Part shown: positions 17,001-24,922 of the stretch, one piece after another
How the letters are laid out: the number at the start of each line of letters is the position of its first letter
Position numbering within the stretch: the first letter of the stretch is position 1
Assembly (NCBI GenBank): GCA_031552405.1
Contig: JAVBMN010000003.1
Location: 31,856 to 95,855, forward strand
Direction of reading: 5' to 3'
DNA length: 64,000 nucleotides
Source of the DNA: UBA1794 sp031552405
Lineage (GTDB): Bacteria; Bacteroidota; Bacteroidia; Bacteroidales; Bacteroidaceae
Position numbers and translations under genes: made by a program
The notes under the pieces: model-generated
Database searches by the model: none
Seen by the model: only the letters and a program-made list of their open reading frames with translations
What the model was told of the DNA's origin: nothing

Positions 17001-17560
17001 GGAGCTGAAAAATGGAATGGGTCCGCCACGATATTCTCCTGAAGAACGGATCCCATGAGGGAAGTCAACAGCATACGATTTTTATGGAAGAGCGTATCAA
17101 ATTGTCCGGCATCAAGCAGAGAATCAGCGCGCGTGTAATCTGTCTCTTCCAAGAAATAGGGCATGTTTTCCGTCAGGAAAGAAGTAACCTGCATGATACG
17201 CTCGGTATCAATCCGAAAGCGGATGTCCTTGATCAATCCCTCTTTTTTTCCGGAATCCAACTGCTGGGTAAAGCGTTCGGCATTCTCAATCAGCAGATCT
17301 ACCCGTTCATACTCATCCAGGGTAGAATCCCCTTTTAGCGAGACGCGCACAAATATCTCATCTCCTATCCCGATATTCTTGTACACAAAGCTCAACCGCT
17401 CGTTTGCACCCTGATTCGGCAGAAAGCCGGAAATATCCTCTTCCAACGTAATGTGGCTACCCAGCCAAAGCATACCCGCCAGAAATATGAGAGGAAATCC
17501 CCAATACAACTTAGGGCGGCTTCGCAATATATCATATAATCTCAGAAAAAACTGCATCAT
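14036..17560 (-). CDS. MMPL exporter fused to LPLAT acyltransferase and half methyltransferase
   Basis: 1174 aa. Residues 1-800 are an RND/MMPL transporter of two similar halves: TM1 about 18-36, a TM bundle about 265-410, TM about 435-455 and a second bundle about 655-800 with GLGDDYVIFIMDG. After another TM region (815-845) comes a PlsC-like acyltransferase with NHQSHID (HX4D, residues 899-904) and FPEGTR (from 965). From 1104 a SAM-methyltransferase-like start appears (VANCGVGTFPL, LGIDMDD), but the protein stops after DYVIVL, so only the first half of a Rossmann fold is present. It overlaps the upstream glycosyltransferase gene by 4 nt. Likely acylates and exports the polyene lipid. Confidence 0.88.
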   Translation of the reverse strand: MMQFFLRLYDILRSRPKLYWGFPLIFLAGMLWLGSHITLEEDISGFLPNQGANERLSFVYKNIGIGDEIFVRVSLKGDSTLDEYERVDLLIENAERFTQQLDSGKKEGLIKDIRFRIDTERIMQVTSFLTENMPYFLEETDYTRADSLLDAGQFDTLFHKNRMLLTSLMGSVLQENIVADPFHFSAPVLSRLKSFQLNDYYCIVDDYIFTSDKQHLILFVTSANGGSETARNSLLADLFEKASGQVSPDIQVDYFGAPLVAVANANQIKKDSYLSVALAVLLIVLLLGYFFRSPMPLLLVCVPVVWGASFGLALLYLCKGTVSTIAIAAGSVILGIAVNYAMHYLIHLKYHPHPRTVLRDIVNPMLIGNITTVGAFLSLLCISASAMRDLGLFAAFALIGTILFVLCFMPHWAGNRVGAQKSEWLMHFSDFRMEDKRWLVAAVLVLTVFFSFFSNNVKFETDFNAINFMTPTQRQVYKELSEHTTLGEKSIYHISEGIDLNQALREYESQLPKIRKLQAEGMLTACSGIGSFFPSDSMQRVKIERWNQFKAKYQNQLLLITEREAPKAGFTAGAFIPFQTLWKKEFTVQPSAYFDLLKQQFLKDYIIQKEGRIALISVLYAAPDCAQMVYDRLDGTGKSFVFDAKTVTRRMVDTLSEDFNLVFYICGFLVFFFLVFAFGRIELAGIAFLPMAISWLWILGIMGLFDIRFNIVNIILSTFIFGLGDDYVIFIMDGLMYEYATGRKMLSSYKTSVTLSALTMLIGIGTLIFAVHPAMHSLAEVTLIGMTCVVLIAFVIPPLIFRGIVEKKGHHRIAPVTGRNLLVTVYAFIVFLIGSLYLTLFGYFLLKCGKVTETRKLRFHEALCAASRFVVRYMPGVPSKLINETGQDFSKPSIIICNHQSHIDLMYLLMLSPKIVVLTNKWVWNCPFYGQIIRFADFYPVMNGIENSVDRLKTLTDRGYSIAIFPEGTRSEDCRINRFHRGAFYLAERLKLDLIPVVFHGIGSVLPKQEFMMKKGSVTVKVLPAVLPNDLSLGKGYAERARFMRKYFEEEYAKIVLEAETLAYFEPRVKENYTYKGKDVEKEVTRTLRNRETNERLIASIPVGARLLVANCGVGTFPLCCMLVRKDIEVLGIDMDDEKIAIAQNCQLRLERLQYRTGRPEDLPDDSYDYVIVL

Positions 17561-18318
17561 CTTCTTTTTCTTACAAAAGCCCGGTATCCCATTTTAGGAT
17601 ACCCATACAAAACGGCTCCCCATACAAACACTGTATTCAATGCACTGATCCGGGCAAAATCCCAAAACGGGCGGAAATGAGATACCCGTTCTTCCAACGG
17701 CGGATAATACACATCAATCGGTACAGCACGCAAAGGAATCCCATTCCAAGCCGAACGGACCAGTAGCTCCAGCTCGGTCTCGTACCGGTTCGTCCACAAC
17801 TTGATGCGTTGGATGGCATGCAACGGATACAATCTATACCCCGACTGCGTATCCGGAAAATCAATCCCTGTCTGCACCCGAAACCAAAAATTGGAAAATT
17901 GGTTGGCAAACGTATTTTTCCCTGGCATATTCTTTTGCTTCAGCAGTCGGCTCCCTACAATCAACGCACCAGGACACTGTTCCAGCTCTTCCAGAAAGGC
18001 TACTACACTTTCGGCTTTATGCTGCCCGTCTGTATCAATGCTCAACGCATAGTCATATCCCAGCATAGAGGCTTTCCGGAAGCCTTGCTTCAGAGCATAT
18101 CCCTTTCCGCGGTTCATGGGATAGGTAATTACTATGATTTGATCGCGGTAACGCTCCAACACACGAAGGGTCCCGTCGGTCGAACCATCGTTAACCACTA
18201 TAATGGCCGAGGTATAAGCCTGCAATGATTCAATGACCTGCCCCAGAGTACCTGCATTGTTATACGAAGGTAGCAGCAGACAAATCTTATAATGAGCCAG
18301 TTTTTGCGTCAGATTCAT
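17557..18318 (-). CDS. Family 2 glycosyltransferase
   Basis: 253 aa. GT-A fold: LLLPSYNNAG near residue 15, VNDGSTDGT (about 42-50) for nucleotide-sugar binding and DTDGQH (95-100) as the metal-binding DxD-type motif; MNRGKGYAL is also typical of dolichol-phosphate-mannose-synthase-like enzymes. No TM tail. It probably transfers a sugar to a lipid; in APE-like clusters a glycosyltransferase of this sort is a common partner of the exporter gene. Four-nt ATGA overlap with the MMPL fusion gene and 3 nt after the dehydratase-like gene. Confidence 0.9.
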   Translation of the reverse strand: MNLTQKLAHYKICLLLPSYNNAGTLGQVIESLQAYTSAIIVVNDGSTDGTLRVLERYRDQIIVITYPMNRGKGYALKQGFRKASMLGYDYALSIDTDGQHKAESVVAFLEELEQCPGALIVGSRLLKQKNMPGKNTFANQFSNFWFRVQTGIDFPDTQSGYRLYPLHAIQRIKLWTNRYETELELLVRSAWNGIPLRAVPIDVYYPPLEERVSHFRPFWDFARISALNTVFVWGAVLYGYPKMGYRAFVRKRR

Positions 18319-18321
18319 TAT

Positions 18322-18690
18322 CTATTCTTTTACGAGAACATACAACACACTGATTTTGGCAAATAACGTTCCAGCATCGCTGACAGTAATCATTGCTTTA
18401 ATCAGTTCTTCTGTTTGTTCACATTCTGCTATAAATTCGACCCTCGGATGTTCTTCCGGGTTCAACACATTCAGAAACTTGATATTCTTGGCTGAGAGTA
18501 TTCTCAACGGAGTATGGTAATACCCCGCTATAAGCTCCTGGCAAATGTGAGAAATGCATACCCCGGGGGTAATTGGATTTCCGGGGAAATGAGCTTTATA
18601 GATTGGGTGTTCTTTGTTCAATTCCACCACATTCCGGAATCCCTTTTCGGTGGATTGTTGCTCTATGACACGATAAAAGCCTTTTAGCAT
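18322..18690 (-). CDS. FabZ-like hot-dog dehydratase (His half-site)
   Basis: 122 aa. The FabZ signature AHFPGNPITPGV is present, with His34 as the expected catalytic His. The position of the catalytic Glu (EAMAQ in FabZ) holds His48 (SHICQEL), so the classical Glu is missing at its usual place. Role: 3-hydroxyacyl-ACP dehydration during polyene extension, probably with a partner; the second hot-dog gene (24503-24922) shows the opposite pattern. It sits between the LolA-like and glycosyltransferase genes. Confidence 0.8.
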   Translation of the reverse strand: MLKGFYRVIEQQSTEKGFRNVVELNKEHPIYKAHFPGNPITPGVCISHICQELIAGYYHTPLRILSAKNIKFLNVLNPEEHPRVEFIAECEQTEELIKAMITVSDAGTLFAKISVLYVLVKE

Positions 18691-18707
18691 AACACAATTT
18701 CCTTTCT

Positions 18708-19346
18708 TTACAGTTCAAACAAACTTGGCGGTAGTGACATATTCAGCTTTCGGTCTTTGAACTCGATCCTCGTAACATCCTTCTTTTGAACCATCTCAAG
18801 CGAGCTGATTGTGGCCTGCTTCACATTAAAATCCATCACCAGACAACTTATCACCTGAGCCATCCGTGAGCTACGGGGTACGAGCGTTACCCGAAATACA
18901 TCATTCTTTATTGTATAAGTAGGAATAAATTTAGTCTCATCCACCAGTTTGCTTCCGCTGATACAGGTAAGAATCATCTTACTTATCTCCCCAAAAATCC
19001 GCGCTCCGTTTCCCCGGTCAGTCTTCCCATTCTTCTTCAGGACGGATTTCCCGTTGGACACTACAAAGCAGTAAGGATCCGGATTCTGATATTCCCAGCG
19101 CATCTGACTGCTTCTCTTATAGTACATCTTCCCTTCGGATTTGGCCACTTCCGAGAGAACTGCCACAGTACGATACTGTACAAAGTTACATTCCAACGTT
19201 TCAATCTGCTTGGAAATACTGCTAATCCTTGTTAGTATTTCCTGAGATTTTTCCTTGGAAACCGGGGAGAAATCCTGTCCGGATACCGTACTGACTCCCC
19301 AAAGGAATAAATACAATATACATGTGATACATATCTTTTGCTTCAT
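18708..19346 (-). CDS. LolA-like periplasmic lipoprotein carrier
   Basis: 212 aa. Signal peptide KICITCILYLFLWGVSTVSG, then a LolA-type sequence: TLECNFVQYRTVAVLSE, GKMYYKRSSQMRWEYQNPD (the 'F.WD..P' strand pair), ISGSKLVD and the long beta-rich half-barrel. LolA-like proteins ferry hydrophobic lipids across the periplasm; in APE clusters a LolA-type protein is thought to carry the polyene lipid to the outer membrane. Located next to the dehydratase and DMT-type genes. Confidence 0.85.
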   Translation of the reverse strand: MKQKICITCILYLFLWGVSTVSGQDFSPVSKEKSQEILTRISSISKQIETLECNFVQYRTVAVLSEVAKSEGKMYYKRSSQMRWEYQNPDPYCFVVSNGKSVLKKNGKTDRGNGARIFGEISKMILTCISGSKLVDETKFIPTYTIKNDVFRVTLVPRSSRMAQVISCLVMDFNVKQATISSLEMVQKKDVTRIEFKDRKLNMSLPPSLFEL

Positions 19347-19372
19347 AGTCTTCTTCTTTATGTCTTTTTCTT

Positions 19373-19729
19373 CTATTTATGTGCTACCAGCATAACTCCC
19401 AGAATAATCAGTCCTGTACCACACCAACGCGTCAAAGGGATCGTTTCATGGAAGATCAGCGAAGCTGCCAGAATACCCCATACATAACTAATACTTATCA
19501 GGGGATAAGCTATGCTGAACTCAAAATGACGGAGTATGTACACCCACAATAGGGTGGCACCGGCTATACTAATTCCGGAGCAAGCCAACTGCCAGTTTAG
19601 CAGAGCTTCACGGAAAAAGTTCCAGGTAAAGCTGAAACGCCCCGTCCGCTCCATTGCCAACTTCAGAAAGATCTGCGAGGTAACCAGCAACAGGCTCTGC
19701 ACTACTGAAAGAGCAATTAACTTCCACAT
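19373..19729 (-). CDS. Small EamA/SMR-type membrane transporter
   Basis: 118 aa from ATG 19729 (MWKLIALSVVQSLLL); the frame extends 13 codons further, but those overlap the KS-like gene more. Four predicted TM helices: about 5-20, 35-55 (ACSGISIAGATLLW), 60-85 (YPLISISYVWGILAASLIF) and 95-115 (TGLIILGVMLVAH). This matches the half-size EamA/drug-metabolite group, like the ArnE/ArnF lipid flippase halves. It could flip an undecaprenyl- or polyene-linked intermediate (inference). Overlaps the upstream gene by 13 nt. Confidence 0.78.
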   Translation of the reverse strand: MWKLIALSVVQSLLLVTSQIFLKLAMERTGRFSFTWNFFREALLNWQLACSGISIAGATLLWVYILRHFEFSIAYPLISISYVWGILAASLIFHETIPLTRWCGTGLIILGVMLVAHK

Positions 19730-20766
19730 GATGTAAGCAATGTAAATGAATATTCTTTTCCTTGCCAATGGTTAAACAGCAGGATTCTTTTCACGCCGTT
19801 GCGCAACTGCCCATCCCTACACAAATGAGAGGGTACTATGCCACGCTTTATACATACAGCCGCCACATACAACCCAAAGGCAGGGGCGGTAAAGAACTCT
19901 CCACATAAAGGCTTATAGATCATTTCCGGAATAGAAGGAAACAAACTCGTTTTTTCGTAGAATGCATCGTTTGCCAGGTCTCCATTCCGGCCTGTCAGTA
20001 TCAGATCAATTTCCTCTGGTGATACTCCGCATCGTGTTAGAAACTGCATCGCTTTTTTTTGTATAGAAGTACTGCCATAATGGATCTCAGTTCCTTCGAT
20101 CTTAGCATAGTCAGTAGGACCCGCTTTGTCAGACAACATAAAACAAATGCTGCCCTCCCCGGCAAATGTACCCGACTGCAAGGGAACCTCCAAAATACGC
20201 AATGTGTCCGGCACATCCTCGCGCCAATAACCTAAGCGTTTCAGAATACAGAAATAGGCAGGCGTCAGTTCATCATAACCACCTACCAAGGCAGAGTGTA
20301 CACGCCCATTGCGAAACAGTAATACTGCCTCTTGCAAAGCACTTTCAAACGATACGCCCCGATGCACATGAGTATTGTTGTAGCCATGGCAATTCAAGCG
20401 AATCGCAATCTGGGAACCGATTGTATTGTGGGTCGACTGGATGAAGAAACTCGGCTGAAGACAGTGTTCCCCGTTCCGGCACATCGCATCCAGGAATTTC
20501 TCAGTATCTTCTACACAGCCCAGCCCCGTACTGGAAAGAATCGCATCAGGCATTTCAATACCCGACTCTCCCACCGCCCGCAAAGAGGCTACAATGGAGC
20601 GCTTGATGATCTTGCTCATCCGGCGTGCCGCCATTGGGGCAATAAAACGGGCAAAATCAGGTTCTACACACCGCACTTGTGGGGTGTTATAGCCTTGTGG
20701 GTCAAAAATCGCATCCTCTTGGAAAGGCTCCTGAATAGATACTGCTCCTATACCTTTTATATACAT
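19717..20766 (-). CDS. Chain-length-factor-like ketosynthase without active-site Cys
   Basis: 349 aa. Overall thiolase fold like FabF (ILSSTGLGCVEDTEKFL; ALVGGYDELTPAYFC), but where the nucleophile motif (xACxSG) should be it reads NTHVHRGVSFESAL, with no Cys. The two His motifs are also replaced (LILTGRNGDLAN and KPLCGEFFTAPAFGL). This is the pattern of a chain-length factor that pairs with an active KS; the gene overlaps the active KS at 20757-21986 by 10 nt, as KS-CLF pairs usually do. Likely sets polyene length. Confidence 0.8.
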   Translation of the reverse strand: MYIKGIGAVSIQEPFQEDAIFDPQGYNTPQVRCVEPDFARFIAPMAARRMSKIIKRSIVASLRAVGESGIEMPDAILSSTGLGCVEDTEKFLDAMCRNGEHCLQPSFFIQSTHNTIGSQIAIRLNCHGYNNTHVHRGVSFESALQEAVLLFRNGRVHSALVGGYDELTPAYFCILKRLGYWREDVPDTLRILEVPLQSGTFAGEGSICFMLSDKAGPTDYAKIEGTEIHYGSTSIQKKAMQFLTRCGVSPEEIDLILTGRNGDLANDAFYEKTSLFPSIPEMIYKPLCGEFFTAPAFGLYVAAVCIKRGIVPSHLCRDGQLRNGVKRILLFNHWQGKEYSFTLLTSCGS

Positions 20767-21986
20767 GCGTTCGGTTCATTAAAGTTCATACTTTCTACCG
20801 CAGAAAAGACTAATGATGAACAATTCCCTCCAAAACCACAAGAGTTGGACAAAACATGTTTCAATTCTTGATCTTCGCAAAGCGAAGCCACCGGTATAAA
20901 AGGAAGTCCTTCCATCTGCTGGCTGAACCGGAGGTTGGCAGGTACCATCCTATTCCGCAGGGCAAGGATGGAAATGACAGCTTCCACACTTCCAGCAGCG
21001 CTTGTTGTATGGCCGGTCATCGCTTTTGTAGAACTTACCGAGGGAATATGGTCACCAAAAAGGCCGACAAGGGCGGCCCCTTCGGAAGAATCATTATTCC
21101 GCGTACCTGTTCCATGCACATTGACATAATCAATATCTCTTGGGGTCAAGCCGCTCATTTCCACAGCTTCCTGCATAGCCATCCGGATGCCCGTGCCTTC
21201 TTCCGATGTAGCCGTCTGATGGAATGCATCACAGGCATTTCCATATCCCGACAAGAAACATAGTGGAGGTACCCCCCTTTCAATGGCTACAGGTTCTTTC
21301 TCCAACACTAGATAGGCAGCTCCTTCGCCGAGGTTCAGCCCTGCACGGGTCTCGTCAAATGGACGACAAGGCTCACTATCCAGAATCATCAGAGTCCGGA
21401 AACCGTTCAGATGAAATTTGGTAATACATTCACTACCACCCACCACTGCCACATCTGTTAACCCTGCTTTCAATAAGTTTGCACCGAGTATCACCGCATT
21501 TGCCGCAGAAGAACAAGCTGTAGAAAGGGTTGTCACATAATCGAAAATCCCAACAAAATCAGCTATCTTCTCCGTACAAGCTCCGCATTCGTGGACTGCA
21601 ATATAAGCATTCTGCGTATCGTTATCCAGAAAATCAAGATAGAATTGTTCACTCTTCTCCATCCCCCCTACAGTGGTCCCGTTAATAAATGCAATCCTGC
21701 GACCTTCAGAAGAAACGATACCAGCAGCAGAAAGGGCTTCTTTCATAGCCACAATTCCCAGCAATGCGGTTCGCGTAACAATCTCGCCCGGAGCTAATCC
21801 AGCCAGACGGCATAGCTCCTCGTCACTCTGCGGTACTTCGGCACAGGGAATATCCTGGTGTTCGGTTTGCAGGTATGTCACCTTCCCTACACCCGATCTG
21901 CCTTCTCGCAAAGCACGACATGTTTCTTCGACGTTCAAGCCAATCGAAGAAAGGATACCTATCCCGGTTACTGCAATCTTTTCCAT
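20757..21986 (-). CDS. Beta-ketoacyl-ACP synthase (FabF-type), active
   Basis: 409 aa. Complete Cys-His-His set: Cys158 in STACSSAANA, His in NVHGTGTRNNDSSE and His in TKAMTGHTTSAAGS. Probably the KS partner of the overlapping CLF-like gene, performing the iterative Claisen condensations with malonyl-ACP. 38 nt downstream of an ACP gene. Confidence 0.9.
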   Translation of the reverse strand: MEKIAVTGIGILSSIGLNVEETCRALREGRSGVGKVTYLQTEHQDIPCAEVPQSDEELCRLAGLAPGEIVTRTALLGIVAMKEALSAAGIVSSEGRRIAFINGTTVGGMEKSEQFYLDFLDNDTQNAYIAVHECGACTEKIADFVGIFDYVTTLSTACSSAANAVILGANLLKAGLTDVAVVGGSECITKFHLNGFRTLMILDSEPCRPFDETRAGLNLGEGAAYLVLEKEPVAIERGVPPLCFLSGYGNACDAFHQTATSEEGTGIRMAMQEAVEMSGLTPRDIDYVNVHGTGTRNNDSSEGAALVGLFGDHIPSVSSTKAMTGHTTSAAGSVEAVISILALRNRMVPANLRFSQQMEGLPFIPVASLCEDQELKHVLSNSCGFGGNCSSLVFSAVESMNFNEPNACI

Positions 21987-22024
21987 TCCCGTTTCTCTTT
22001 CTACAAAGTTACAGAGTGAGGTTT

Positions 22025-22288
22025 CTAAAACACACGATTTTTCTCGATATATTCTGCCATAGTCTGTATAGAACGGAATATTTCACGGCCTTCATTGGGA
22101 TTCTGTAGCTTGATACCATAGTTCTTCTCCATCAACACGATGAGTTCGAGGGCATCAATCGAGTCCAATCCCAGACCGTCTCCAAACAAAGCCGCGTCCG
22201 AAGCTATGTCGTCGGGAGTCATTCCTTCCAGGTTCAATATGTCAATAATCTCATTCTTTAGTTTTACAATCAGTTTTTCCATATTCAC
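22025..22288 (-). CDS. Acyl carrier protein (1)
   Basis: 87 aa. Phosphopantetheine site Ser43 in GLGLDSIDALELI. The extra Gly-Leu before the DSI and the YGIKLQNPNEG segment are typical of APE/PKS carrier proteins. Its start overlaps the stop of the truncated KS-like gene (ATGA type), so translation is coupled. Confidence 0.92.
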   Translation of the reverse strand: MNMEKLIVKLKNEIIDILNLEGMTPDDIASDAALFGDGLGLDSIDALELIVLMEKNYGIKLQNPNEGREIFRSIQTMAEYIEKNRVF

Positions 22289-22896
22289 ACTTGCTTATAT
22301 AATTTATTGAGTATTTCTTCTTTAAAATCTAATCCTGTACCATTACCATTCTTTTCCACCAACATGGCAAATACGTCACAATGTTCCCCATCGCATTCCA
22401 GCCAACCTACCAAGGCACGTTCCATGGCCGACGATGCAAAAGCTGCTTCTACATAGCGATGCAAATGTGCTGCTGGGAACACAGAAGACACGAAGAAAGT
22501 ATTTTCCCCATATAATTTGTGCCGGATACAAATCTCACCCAGTACGATATTGGCCAAGGTATAGACGAAAACTGAAGGACTGGGAAAATACTTTTCTCCA
22601 ATCGTCGCCTGGTAATTCCGGTCTGTATTTAAAGACGAAGCGCTATTGGCAAAGAAAAGCCCTGTTTCCCGCTCTGACGCCTCAGTGGATTCTTCACGAA
22701 GTAATAGCTCTGCAGCCAGGAAACCAGCTTTCGAAAGCGTATCCATCTTGAAGAATTTCATTGATTCAAGACCCATCGCCCGGTACAAATCTGCCAGGAA
22801 GGTTTTCAGGCACGTTTCTTCTTCATTTAGGACAGGTATGCCGTTCAGCGTACACCGTCCCGTTGTCAAGGCACAATATCGTTTGATCTTCAGCAT
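22285..22896 (-). CDS. Truncated ketosynthase-like protein (no catalytic Cys)
   Basis: 203 aa from ATG 22896 (MLKIKRYCALTTGRC), which overlaps the previous KS stop and has GGAAAGAG before it; the open frame extends upstream but overlaps that KS. The segment GLFFANSASSLNTDRNY and VLGEICIRHKLYGENTFFVS recall a KS N-terminal half, but the nucleophile position reads VSSVFPAAHLH and the His-containing C-terminal half is missing. Possibly a structural partner or a starter-gatekeeping protein. Assignment is tentative. Confidence 0.65.
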   Translation of the reverse strand: MLKIKRYCALTTGRCTLNGIPVLNEEETCLKTFLADLYRAMGLESMKFFKMDTLSKAGFLAAELLLREESTEASERETGLFFANSASSLNTDRNYQATIGEKYFPSPSVFVYTLANIVLGEICIRHKLYGENTFFVSSVFPAAHLHRYVEAAFASSAMERALVGWLECDGEHCDVFAMLVEKNGNGTGLDFKEEILNKLYKQV

Positions 22897-24047
22897 AACT
22901 CTTTCCATTTTAAGCGGATAGTCGCATTGCATCCTCCAAATCCAGAAGCAGTCTTCAGGCACTGCCGCATTACCCGATCTTCTGATTGGGTAATAATACG
23001 CAAGGGCTGTGACACGCCGCACAACTCATAGCCGAGCGAGGCTGGAAGGAAGCCTTCCTGCAAGGCATGTGCCGCCACCACAGTTTCCAAGACACCCGAA
23101 GCGCCCAGTGTATGTCCAAAATATCCTTTCAAACTGTATACCGGCACTTCCAAAAGCCCCGCCCGGGAGAAAGCAATAGACTCCATTTCATCATTATACA
23201 GAGTGGCTGTTCCATGGGCATTAACAAAACCAATCTCTGAAAGTTCCACTCCTTCCAATACCTGTTGCAAAGCACGGTATAACCCCTCCCCCGTCCGGGA
23301 AGGACCGGAAATGTGATTTGCGTCATTCGTTATAGCCCCTGATTCCAGTGAGACACGCCCTGGTATGTTGCTTTCATTACGTTCCAACACGAGAGTGGCT
23401 GCTCCTTCTCCTATATTCAGTCCGCAACGTTTTGCATCAAACGGACGACATACTTCCGGGGCAAGGGCCTTGAACGACTGGAAACCGGAAACTACAAACT
23501 TGGATAAAACATCGGCTCCTGTTACAACAACCCGGTCATACGCTCCACTATCCAACATCCGTTTTGCCACGATTTGAGCAGATACGCCGGAGATGCAAGC
23601 ATTGGATACCACAAGCGGTTCATTGGGGTTCGAAAAAAATTGGGCAATCAATTGTGCAGATTTCCAAAGAAACAAGCGTTCTTTCTCGAAAGAGGAAGAT
23701 GCAGCAATCTTTGGGTCAAGTAATTCTATATTTCCTTTGGTAGTGGATAGGATCAACAATGTGCGGGGATCTGCAAGCACAGCAGCATTCCCCTGTACGG
23801 CATCCCATATAGATAGCAGGACTAATTGTTCAAAACGGGTATAAGAAGCATCAAAAAGTGCTACGCTCCTCACATATTCTCCCCAACATGCCTCGTCAAG
23901 CATGGATGCCCAGAAAGGTTCAGGAATCTCCAGGGAGCATCCACACGGACGGATCCCGCTAGTTCCTTTCCGGATTGCCTCTATGTTTGCTTTAGTCGTA
24001 AAACCCAGCGGAGAGAGGATGTTATCGCCCGTTATGTATACTCCCAT
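22890..24047 (-). CDS. Beta-ketoacyl-ACP synthase (FabF-type), second active copy
   Basis: 385 aa. Cys151 in VSNACISGVSAQ, His in NAHGTATLYNDEMES and His in LKGYFGHTLGASG: complete. Shorter and divergent from the other KS proteins of the operon, suggesting a different chain stage or starter. 3 nt after the thioesterase gene; overlaps the truncated KS-like gene. Confidence 0.88.
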   Translation of the reverse strand: MGVYITGDNILSPLGFTTKANIEAIRKGTSGIRPCGCSLEIPEPFWASMLDEACWGEYVRSVALFDASYTRFEQLVLLSIWDAVQGNAAVLADPRTLLILSTTKGNIELLDPKIAASSSFEKERLFLWKSAQLIAQFFSNPNEPLVVSNACISGVSAQIVAKRMLDSGAYDRVVVTGADVLSKFVVSGFQSFKALAPEVCRPFDAKRCGLNIGEGAATLVLERNESNIPGRVSLESGAITNDANHISGPSRTGEGLYRALQQVLEGVELSEIGFVNAHGTATLYNDEMESIAFSRAGLLEVPVYSLKGYFGHTLGASGVLETVVAAHALQEGFLPASLGYELCGVSQPLRIITQSEDRVMRQCLKTASGFGGCNATIRLKWKELC

Positions 24048-24050
24048 CAG

Positions 24051-24494
24051 TTATCCGCCTATTAGTACACCCCACTGTTTCTTCCATTCGGTGTAAAACT
24101 CAGGGCTGTTCCACATTAATTGATATTCTTTGTCTAAGAATACTTGTACACTGCTTCCTGTCGTCATAAGCACTTGTTCGTTGTTCTCTTCCGCGTATAC
24201 TCGGTATTCAAAACATATTTTAGCTGCTTCAGTAGGTACATACTCAACCTCCACAATCATTTTCTTTCCGTAGATCAACGAACGCTTATAACTGAAGTCC
24301 AGTTGTACAAGCGGTGCATAGACATTTTCTCCAAACATCCGAAGATAGCCCAGATTGTACTTCCGTCCGAACTCTTCACGCGCATCTTCAAAGTATTTCG
24401 CATAGCTTCCGTGCCATACAATACCCATTGAATCAACCTCACTGAAGCGTACTTCAATCTCTTTGCTCGCTTTTAATACTGGCAGTTCCTTCAT
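24051..24494 (-). CDS. 4HBT-type acyl thioesterase (hot-dog)
   Basis: 147 aa. VRFSEVDSMGIVWHGSYAKY and EDAREEFG match the 4-hydroxybenzoyl-CoA thioesterase/YbgC family, with the catalytic Asp in VDSMGIVWH. It would release the acyl chain from its ACP or clear misprimed ACPs. Placed between the two-hot-dog dehydratase gene and a KS gene (8-nt and 3-nt gaps). Confidence 0.88.
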   Translation of the reverse strand: MKELPVLKASKEIEVRFSEVDSMGIVWHGSYAKYFEDAREEFGRKYNLGYLRMFGENVYAPLVQLDFSYKRSLIYGKKMIVEVEYVPTEAAKICFEYRVYAEENNEQVLMTTGSSVQVFLDKEYQLMWNSPEFYTEWKKQWGVLIGG

Positions 24495-24502
24495 CTGTAT
24501 CT

Positions 24503-24922
24503 TTATTTATCGCCAATGGCTATTTTCATTTCACATTCGGCAATCTTTCGTTCACCACATTTTACGGTAGCTTTGACCAAGGTAAGATCCATGATTTCTT
24601 TCACTACCTCAATCCGGGTATTCAATACATCATTCACTGTGGGTAGTTCTTCAATTACCAGATTCTTTAAAGCCCCGATAAATCCAACTTTTATTTCTTG
24701 CTGGTTAATTTTATTAATATACCCCATGCGCCCGGCGCAAGTCTGAGCGATATTTTCCATAATCCCAGGTTCACGAAACAGGCCATCTTTGAAAAAAAGA
24801 TTATCTTCCCGTACCTGTAATTCGGTTTCCGTCACCACCATATCGCAATGCAACAAGCGATCAATCATAATAAAAGGAGGTTGCTGAGGCAACAATTCTT
24901 GTATTGGAAATTTCTGAGTCAT
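24503..24922 (-). CDS. ApeP/FabZ-like hot-dog protein (Glu half-site)
   Basis: 139 aa from ATG 24922, which overlaps the radical SAM stop (ATGA). LLPQQPPFIMIDRLL near residue 10 and a FabZ-like helix GIMENIAQTCAG with a Glu in the catalytic place, but the catalytic His motif (HFPG) is absent: the matching segment is LFFKDGLFREPG. It is complementary to the other hot-dog gene (18322-18690), which keeps the His but not the Glu. Aryl-polyene clusters have two such proteins; a heterodimeric dehydratase is the likely arrangement. Confidence 0.75.
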   Translation of the reverse strand: MTQKFPIQELLPQQPPFIMIDRLLHCDMVVTETELQVREDNLFFKDGLFREPGIMENIAQTCAGRMGYINKINQQEIKVGFIGALKNLVIEELPTVNDVLNTRIEVVKEIMDLTLVKATVKCGERKIAECEMKIAIGDK

